Origin: Blautia liquoris
Lineage (GTDB): Bacteria > Bacillota > Clostridia > Lachnospirales > Lachnospiraceae
DNA length: 64,000 nucleotides
Assembly (NCBI RefSeq): GCF_015159595.1
Contig: NZ_CP063304.1
Span: 1,798,001-1,862,000 of the forward strand
Direction: 5' to 3'
This document shows, piece by piece, positions 58,336-64,000 of this stretch. Numbering within the stretch: the stretch's first letter is position 1; each line of letters begins with the position of its first letter. Under the pieces are notes generated by a model. It made no database searches and was not told the origin of the DNA. It saw nothing but the letters and a program-made list of their open reading frames with translations. Both the position numbers and the translations under genes were made by a program.

Positions 58336-60448
58336 GTTTCTTCACCTCCTGCAAATGCTTCATGATATCTTCCGCAGTATAAGGGATATGGTCTATATTG
58401 GTCGAAAGTGCCTGCTCAAGGGCGTCAATATATGCCGGTGCCGGCCCTACGTTCGGAAGCTCGCCCGCGCCTTTTGCGCCAAATGGTCCCTCATCGTAAG
58501 GAACGCTCACAAAATCTGTGACCATGTTTTCGACATCCATTGATGTCGGAATGATGTAATCGCTGAAGCTATTGTTGCGGATTCTTCCCTGCTCGTTGTA
58601 TCCGATCTGCTCCATGGAAGCATATCCGATGGACTGAAGGAATCCGCCCTCCATCTGGCCATGAAGGATATTCAGATCAAGAGGTGTTCCCACATCGTAG
58701 ACGCCCCACGCTTTGAGCACTTTTGTCTGTGCCGTCAGTGTATCCACTTCCAGTTCGATGACATTGACAGACCAGGAATAGGTCGGATAAGCATCTCCGG
58801 TGAAGGTGTTTGTGTCAAACTGAATCATAAAATCCGGATGCACATAATGTTCCGTGATCAGCTGCTCTTCTCCTGGTTTCCACTGCTTTTTTAGTCTTTC
58901 TGCCGCTCGTTTGATCAGTTCACCGACCACCATGATGGAGCGGCTGGCAACGGTAGGACCGGAGTCAGGCACTCGATCGGTATCCGGATTTTTTATAATG
59001 ATACGATCCATGGGAATATCTAAAGCATTCGCAACAATTTTGGAAAATGTTGTCTTTGCGCCCTGTCCCATATCGGTTGTACTTGTGAGAATCTCAACCG
59101 TATCATCTGCATTTTTTCGAAGCTTTGCAACACCTTTAATCAGATCCCTCTCACCGTTTCCGGTAAATCCGCAGCCGTGATATACCGTCGAGATTCCGAT
59201 CCCTCTTCTGTATCTTCCTGTCTGATTCTTATAAAGTTCACGTTTTCTTCTAAAATCAGAAAGCTCATCGGCCCGCTTTACCATCTCCGGAAGCGGCACA
59301 TGAAAATGATACAGACCATTTGTCGAGGTCCTATCGCCTTGTTTTGCAAAGTGTTCCTCTTTAAACGCCAGCGGCTCCATACCATATTTTTTCGCTATGT
59401 GATCCATCAGCATTTCTGCTGTAAAAAAAGTCTGCGGGCCGCCGAATCCGCGGAACGCACCGTTTGGGACCGTGTTGGTCTTCATCCCATCTCCGGTCAC
59501 ATGCAGATTCTCAACATTATATACTCCACAGGCACCGATCAGCCCACGCTGCAAAACAACATCGGTCAGTGTCGTGTATGCACCCGCATCATAGATGACA
59601 TTGATGTCCATACCGGTGATCTTTTTATCTTTTAAAGCCACTTTATAAGTGACGTAGGCCGGATGACGCTTCGAGGTAAACTCAATATCCTCTCTTCTGC
59701 CAAAGACACATTTCACCGGCTTTTGCACTTTATTCGCCGCAACAGCAACCTGGCAGGCAAGAATCGAAGGATAGTCCTCTTTTCCGCCGAATCCGCCGCC
59801 TGTGACATCCTGTACAACCCTGAGATGATCTCTGTCACAGCCGACTGCCTTAGCGACTGCTGTGATCACATAATACGGACACTGCATCGAACCTCGGATG
59901 ACAAGCTTTCCGTTCTCTGGATAGGAGATGATCCCATTCGTCTCCAGATATGCCTGCTCTTGCTGGCCGGTATGAAATTTCTCGGTATATATCTCATCTG
60001 CTTCCTCAAAAGCCTTTTTCAGGTCACCCTTTTCAAAATCATGATGAAAAAATGATGTTTTCGATTGCATGACATCGAAGACAGGCTCCAGTTCGTCATA
60101 ATCCACCACTGTCTCATCAATGATATGGTCAATCCCCTTCTTGTCGGGACCTACGATCATCGAGATGACATCTCCGATATACTCGACGGTATCCACCGGA
60201 AAAACTGGCATATCTTCCAGAACAACATGAATCTTGTTTTCACCTGGAACATCATCTTTATCAACAACGAAGTATCCCTCTGGTAATTTGGGATATGTTA
60301 TTTTTATGATGCGGGCTCTCGCTTTCGTCGACCGAAGCATTTTTCCATAAAGCATACCGTCCATCACAAGATCATCAACGTACATTGCCTCGCCGCTGAT
60401 CTTATCGTCGTGGTCTCTTTTTTTTACGGAATGACTGATTGTTTCCAT
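58328..60448 (-). CDS. Molybdenum hydroxylase large (Mo-binding) subunit, operon 2
   Basis: The 706-residue subunit has the hammerhead domain (about 10-125) and Mo-cofactor domains with GGGFGGKEDYP, GAFRGFGGPQ, STTDMGQGAKT and EGPFGAKGAGEL, the last containing the catalytic glutamate. It likely hydroxylates hypoxanthine, xanthine or a related N-heterocycle. The NCS2 permease downstream supports a purine substrate. The gene is the first of its operon, 163 bases downstream of the MocA-ModE fusion gene. Identity with operon 1 is low, so the two enzymes probably differ in substrate. Confidence 0.92.
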   Translation of the reverse strand: METISHSVKKRDHDDKISGEAMYVDDLVMDGMLYGKMLRSTKARARIIKITYPKLPEGYFVVDKDDVPGENKIHVVLEDMPVFPVDTVEYIGDVISMIVGPDKKGIDHIIDETVVDYDELEPVFDVMQSKTSFFHHDFEKGDLKKAFEEADEIYTEKFHTGQQEQAYLETNGIISYPENGKLVIRGSMQCPYYVITAVAKAVGCDRDHLRVVQDVTGGGFGGKEDYPSILACQVAVAANKVQKPVKCVFGRREDIEFTSKRHPAYVTYKVALKDKKITGMDINVIYDAGAYTTLTDVVLQRGLIGACGVYNVENLHVTGDGMKTNTVPNGAFRGFGGPQTFFTAEMLMDHIAKKYGMEPLAFKEEHFAKQGDRTSTNGLYHFHVPLPEMVKRADELSDFRRKRELYKNQTGRYRRGIGISTVYHGCGFTGNGERDLIKGVAKLRKNADDTVEILTSTTDMGQGAKTTFSKIVANALDIPMDRIIIKNPDTDRVPDSGPTVASRSIMVVGELIKRAAERLKKQWKPGEEQLITEHYVHPDFMIQFDTNTFTGDAYPTYSWSVNVIELEVDTLTAQTKVLKAWGVYDVGTPLDLNILHGQMEGGFLQSIGYASMEQIGYNEQGRIRNNSFSDYIIPTSMDVENMVTDFVSVPYDEGPFGAKGAGELPNVGPAPAYIDALEQALSTNIDHIPYTAEDIMKHLQEVKKHD

Positions 60449-60487
60449 CCCACATGCCTCCTTTTATATTAATTCTGTAACATTGTA

Positions 60488-60524
60488 TAAAAGTTCCCTT
60501 TCCGCTATCCGCTTATCTGGAACT
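60488..60524 (-). terminator. Possible terminator of the MocA-ModE fusion gene
   Basis: AGTTCC and GGAACT arms (6 bases, 21-base loop) followed by TTTT on the minus strand. Weak; it may also be part of the promoter region of operon 2. Confidence 0.4.
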
Positions 60525-60610
60525 CTTCTTATAGTTATAGTATAGAATGAGGCATCATGTTCGTCAAATTCTTTTACAAAAGAACTTGCTCATGGCACTT
60601 TTTATGGCAT

Positions 60611-61537
60611 TTAAAACAATCGTTTATACTCTTCTTCCGTATATCTTCGTACATTATTTTCGAATTCAATATATCTTTCCAAAAATTCTTCACCTTTTTT
60701 GGTCAAATATGTATTTCCTCCTCTATGGCCTCCGTGGATTCTCTCCACAACAGCATATCCGAGCTCATCCTCCAGTTTATTCAACATCGTCCATGCTTTG
60801 CTGTAAGACACAGCCATACGGCTGCATGCTTCCCGGACAGAGTGCGTCTCCTGAATCTGCACCAGCAGAAGTCTGCTGCGCGCGTCAAAAAACATCGACT
60901 CCCGCTCAAGATTGATGCGCAGAAATGGATGTGCAATCTGTTTGTTATATTCCGGAACCAGCTGCTCGAGTCTCTTTATGTCATCGGTCGTATGAATAAC
61001 CCCTTCGTCTTCGACCTCCATAAATGTCCTTACATCTGAGAAATTGTCGATTGCCCCTTTTAATCCGCCCGGACCCTCGTAATTTATGATATCAGGAAGA
61101 ATCCGACGATCAAGCAGAACCGGGCGCCCGGTATGTCCATGATACGAGGGCACAATCAACGATTTATCAAGCTGAACCATCTTTTGTATTGTATCCGGTG
61201 TCACCATCGGAACATTTACCGGAGTATAAACAATCTTGTCACACCGGTCTTTCATATACTTCAATCCCATTTTCACAGAGTCAAACTTCTTTGTATTTTC
61301 GTAATCTTCATTGCGGATAAATATCACTCCATAGTCGGATAGTTGATGTTCGATATCCTCCGCATGATACCCCACGACAACCACAATCGGAAAAAGCCCT
61401 GCAATCTGAAAAGTCAGAACTTCCCTTCTGATAACCGTGATTGATCCAATCTTATAAAGCGGATCCAGTTTGCTTTTTTTTGGAAACTGTCCCGCAGCAA
61501 CGATGAGTCCGCCTGTTTTTCTAACAATATCACCCAT
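60611..61537 (-). CDS. Fusion: MobA/MocA-like nucleotidyltransferase + ModE-type winged helix
   Basis: The 308-residue protein joins two parts. Residues 8-195 resemble molybdenum cofactor nucleotidyltransferases: GLIVAAGQF at the start, VVVVGYHAEDIE, TPVNVPMVTPDTI and SYHGHTGRPVLL. Such enzymes make molybdopterin cytosine dinucleotide, the cofactor form used by molybdenum hydroxylases. Residues 210-300 are the ModE N-terminal winged helix (SRLLLVQIQETHSVREA, YSKAWTMLNKLEDELGY, GGHRGGNTYLT). The usual Lys in the nucleotide loop is not in its canonical place. The molybdate-binding domain of ModE is absent. It lies directly upstream of Mo hydroxylase operon 2. Confidence 0.85.
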   Translation of the reverse strand: MGDIVRKTGGLIVAAGQFPKKSKLDPLYKIGSITVIRREVLTFQIAGLFPIVVVVGYHAEDIEHQLSDYGVIFIRNEDYENTKKFDSVKMGLKYMKDRCDKIVYTPVNVPMVTPDTIQKMVQLDKSLIVPSYHGHTGRPVLLDRRILPDIINYEGPGGLKGAIDNFSDVRTFMEVEDEGVIHTTDDIKRLEQLVPEYNKQIAHPFLRINLERESMFFDARSRLLLVQIQETHSVREACSRMAVSYSKAWTMLNKLEDELGYAVVERIHGGHRGGNTYLTKKGEEFLERYIEFENNVRRYTEEEYKRLF

Positions 61538-61611
61538 AATCTTTTACCTTCTACTACCCTATCCATTCTTCCTAAAGCGTTATCCTATCCTGATTGATCC
61601 TCCGGACAGGT

Positions 61612-62493
61612 TTAGATCGCACCTAGCAGCATATAATGCTCCGACGGTTCACGAAAGAAAAACACTCCGAGTCCTCCCATTCCAAGATGTGCACCCAATA
61701 CTCCTCCAATTTCTGTAATCGTTGTCGTACATTCCGGAAGTATCTCTATGATCTGTCTGGATACATTGTCCGCCAGCGGCTTGTTTCCGGTATGTGCGAT
61801 TGCAATCATCTGTCTTTGGAAGTCTTCTGTCCTTCGGCACACTTCCTTTATAACAGTCTGTACTGCCTTCTTCTCTCCACGCACCATTCCCTCTACAGTC
61901 ATTTTACCGTCTTTTACATCCAGCCATGGACGAATGTTCAGGACACTGCCTGCCCAGCCAAGTGGTTTGCTGATTCTGCCGCCTTTGACCATCCACTTCA
62001 AATCCGCAACCGTAAACAAATGTTCCACATGATCGATCATGAAGTTAATTTCTTTGACTATCACCTCTATGTCCATCCCTTTTTCAGACATCAAAAGAGC
62101 CTGCAGTACAATCAGTCCTGTCGCACAGGATCCGCCTCTGGAGTCCACAATCTCCATCTGTCTCTCTGGATATTTCTCTTTTAATTCATCCGCAACCACA
62201 TGGGCAAGTGAAAAACATCCTGACATCTCGCCGGAAAAGGAAATATAGATAAAATTCTCCCCATTCTGGCAACACTTTTCAAATTCCTCTTTCATCACTT
62301 CATATGGGATCTGAGCTGTCTTTGGAAGAACATCCTTACGCATCAGTGCATACACCTGTTCGATTCCAATATCTATGCCGTCCAGATAGTCCCTCCCCTC
62401 TGCCGATATCACAAGCGGCAGGGTAATCAACTTATGTCCCTCTAAGAGTTCTTTATTAATATCACACGTACTGTCTGCAATAATCTGAGTCAT
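61612..62493 (-). CDS. DegV-family fatty acid-binding protein
   Basis: The 293-residue protein has the DegV fold: IIADSTCDI at the N-terminus, the YISFSGEMSG loop and DSRGGSCATGL, which together bind a fatty acid carboxylate. The late segment IAHTGNKPLAD is also typical. FakB-type relatives present fatty acids to a kinase (FakA), but no FakA gene is visible here. It appears monocistronic. Length is normal. Confidence 0.9.
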   Translation of the reverse strand: MTQIIADSTCDINKELLEGHKLITLPLVISAEGRDYLDGIDIGIEQVYALMRKDVLPKTAQIPYEVMKEEFEKCCQNGENFIYISFSGEMSGCFSLAHVVADELKEKYPERQMEIVDSRGGSCATGLIVLQALLMSEKGMDIEVIVKEINFMIDHVEHLFTVADLKWMVKGGRISKPLGWAGSVLNIRPWLDVKDGKMTVEGMVRGEKKAVQTVIKEVCRRTEDFQRQMIAIAHTGNKPLADNVSRQIIEILPECTTTITEIGGVLGAHLGMGGLGVFFFREPSEHYMLLGAI

Positions 62494-62575
62494 AGCATCA
62501 CCGATTCCTTTGTCTTTCTTCTCTTCTCATATTTTTAAGTATAACATAAATCTTCATGTTTAACACATCCGAACA

Positions 62576-62612
62576 AAATAAAGACCCCATGAATGATTGT
62601 CATGAGGTCTTT
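62576..62612 (-). terminator. Terminator downstream of yccF
   Basis: AAAGACC (62580-62586) pairs with GGTCTTT (62606-62612), with CATGA/TCATG inside, followed by ATTTTG on the minus strand. Confidence 0.8.
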
Positions 62613-62654
62613 ATCGGCCCGGTGGTTCGCCAGCGTTATCTGACGCAGAGCATC

Positions 62655-63014
62655 TTATATCACGGCTGCCCCAAAAGGCATCAGGGCAAGTTTTGCCAAT
62701 TTGAAGTGCTGTCGCCCAAAGGGGATTCCGACAATGGTAACACAGAGTATCACTCCGGTAGCCAAGTGTTCTAAAGCAAGTGGTATCCCGGACAAGATAA
62801 TCCAGAAAATATTCATCACCAGTGAGGCGGCTCCTCCGCCATAGACAATCTCTTTTCCAAAAGGAAAGAAACTTAAACCTGCCAGTTTAAAACACTGTTT
62901 TCCAATCGGAATCCCTACAATGGTAATACACCATAAAACGCCGGCAGCGCACCAGCTAAGGCCGCTTGTGAATCCGCCGAATACAAACCATAAAAGATTT
63001 CCTAGGCATCCCAT
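62655..63014 (-). CDS. YccF-domain membrane protein
   Basis: The 119-residue protein consists of two similar halves, each with a hydrophobic helix followed by a TIVGIPIG/TIVGIPFG motif, KQCFKLAGLSFFPFG and RQHFKLAKLALMPFG. This duplicated pattern defines the YccF (DUF307) family of inner-membrane proteins, whose role is unknown. The start has GGGAGG nine bases upstream. It lies alone between degV and tsf. Confidence 0.92.
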   Translation of the reverse strand: MGCLGNLLWFVFGGFTSGLSWCAAGVLWCITIVGIPIGKQCFKLAGLSFFPFGKEIVYGGGAASLVMNIFWIILSGIPLALEHLATGVILCVTIVGIPFGRQHFKLAKLALMPFGAAVI

Positions 63015-63072
63015 AGATACAAACCTCCCTTCAAAATGTGAAAATCAACAAAAGCTCTGAGAATTCCTGTGT

Positions 63073-63114
63073 AAAAACCCCCGGATTTCTCATAATATGA
63101 GACTTTCCGGGGAT
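63073..63114 (-). terminator. Terminator of tsf
   Basis: CCCCGGA (63079-63085) pairs with TCCGGGG (63106-63112), with TCTCAT/ATGAGA inside, followed by TTTTT on the minus strand. Confidence 0.9.
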
Positions 63115-63137
63115 TCTGATTGATTATTTACTTTCTA

Positions 63138-64000
63138 TTATTTATTCATCTGAGCAGCTACTTCAGCGGCGAAGTCTTCTTGTTTCTTTTCGATTCCCTC
63201 ACCGGTCATATAGCGGACAAAGCCTTTGATTTCTATCTTGGCATTGTTTGCTTTCGCAACTTCTGCAACGTATTTTCCAACGGTCTGTTTTCCGTCTTCA
63301 GCTTTTACATATACTTGATCGACTAGGCAGATTTCCTTAAGTTCTTTCTTGATACGACCTGTAACGATACCGCTTATCATCTTATCATTCGCATCCGGCT
63401 TTTCATTCTTAGCCTGAACTGTCAGAATTTCCTTTTCATGTTCCAGGTAGTCCTGATCCACTTCACTTTCATTCGTAAAGCGAGGATTTAAAGCCGCTAC
63501 CTGCATGGCAATATTCTTTGCCATCTCTTTGATGTCATCATTTACAACATCGGTCTCTACGTCAATAAGGACACCAATCTTTCCACCCATATGCGTATAG
63601 GAAGCGATCAATCCATTCTCCTCAGATACCTGAACAAAACGGCGAATATTCATGTTCTCACCAATTGTTGCAATCTTGTGAGCCAGTTCTTCTGCAACTG
63701 ATTCACTGATATCGAATTTCCAGGGCTCTGCAAGAAAGGCATCAATATCAGCAGCCTTTGTATCCATCGCCTGTTCTGCTACCTGTGCAACATAATTCTG
63801 GAATTTTTCATTCTTGGCAACAAAATCAGTCTCCGCATTAACTTCAACGGCAACAGCCTTTTTCTCATCGTCAGAAACCATGACTTTGACAAGTCCTTCT
63901 GCTGCAACTCTGCCGGCCTTTTTCTGAGCAGTGGCCAGTCCCTTTTCTCTCAAAAACTCAACTGCTTTATCCATGTCACCGTCTGTGGATGTAAGAGCTT
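63138..64000 (-). CDS. tsf: Translation elongation factor Ts, N-terminus cut by window edge
   Basis: EF-Ts is the guanine nucleotide exchange factor for EF-Tu. The visible part includes the end of the UBA domain (ALTSTDGDMDKAVEFLREKG) and the core with AAEGLV, the conserved TDFVAKNE near residue 50, HMGGKIGVLI and the coiled-coil/C-terminal region. The frame is open to base 64000; about 25-30 residues of the N-terminus lie outside. The rpsB gene normally next to it would be beyond the edge. Confidence 0.96.
   Translation of the reverse strand, partial: ALTSTDGDMDKAVEFLREKGLATAQKKAGRVAAEGLVKVMVSDDEKKAVAVEVNAETDFVAKNEKFQNYVAQVAEQAMDTKAADIDAFLAEPWKFDISESVAEELAHKIATIGENMNIRRFVQVSEENGLIASYTHMGGKIGVLIDVETDVVNDDIKEMAKNIAMQVAALNPRFTNESEVDQDYLEHEKEILTVQAKNEKPDANDKMISGIVTGRIKKELKEICLVDQVYVKAEDGKQTVGKYVAEVAKANNAKIEIKGFVRYMTGEGIEKKQEDFAAEVAAQMNK

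Overview
This 64 kb window looks like chromosome of an anaerobic, gut-type clostridium, most likely a Lachnospiraceae member. The pointers are moderate GC, AGGAGG ribosome binding sites with frequent TTG/GTG starts, glutaminyl-tRNA synthetase, glycyl-radical NrdD/NrdG, two molybdenum hydroxylase operons, an ECF vitamin transporter, sortase B, BspA-type leucine-rich repeats and meso-diaminopimelate dehydrogenase. This is inference from gene content; no rRNA or tRNA gene was found to settle it.

Layout. 0-5 kb: 3' end of a HAD phosphatase, a structured repeat, a YtxH-like protein, glnS and a DEAD-box helicase. 5-8 kb: molybdenum hydroxylase operon 1 (FAD, 2Fe-2S, Mo subunits) and a glyoxalase-fold protein. 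9-15 kb: nucleoside salvage operon udp-cdd-deoB-punA-add-agcS. 15-23 kb: ddh with an unrecognised partner, moaA, larE, hypA, and a large Fe-S/flavin oxidoreductase divergent from a FadR-type regulator, with two matching operators between them. 23-27 kb: a copper-type HMA/DsbD_2/cupredoxin fusion with a two-component system. 27-31 kb: nrdD (with a fused glutaredoxin-like domain) and nrdG, separated by tandem copies of the structured repeat and a pair of NrdR-like boxes.

31-49 kb is the most interesting part: a minus-strand locus led by a cobalamin riboswitch. It encodes a small secreted DUF4430-like protein, a 1735-residue surface protein with an alpha/alpha toroid and a VPKTG sorting signal, a 1354-residue protein with a DUF4430 domain, bacterial Ig-like domains and a second toroid, a DUF4430 lipoprotein, and ECF transporter T, double-A and S components. 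A class B sortase split by a frameshift, a TIM-barrel protein and NrdG follow. A toroid plus a DUF4430 beta domain is the fold pair of mammalian intrinsic factor and transcobalamin. I infer a surface corrinoid capture and import system, organised somewhat like the Isd haem system. A second cobalamin riboswitch precedes the neighbouring BspA-like leucine-rich repeat gene.

49-64 kb: a secreted NlpC/P60 hydrolase with a 3D domain, two overlapping CobU-type genes with a DUF2284 protein (corrinoid salvage), a Phd/PIN toxin-antitoxin pair, a ferredoxin, a GH27 enzyme, an NCS2 purine permease next to molybdenum hydroxylase operon 2, a nucleotidyltransferase-ModE fusion probably serving its cofactor, DegV, YccF and the 3' part of tsf.

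Three themes link the genes: purine/nucleoside use (salvage operon, two Mo hydroxylases, NCS2 permease, moaA, MocA-ModE), cobalamin capture and salvage (two riboswitches, ECF, DUF4430 proteins, CobU), and anaerobic redox/metal handling (NrdDG, copper locus, Fe-S oxidoreductase, HypA, LarE).
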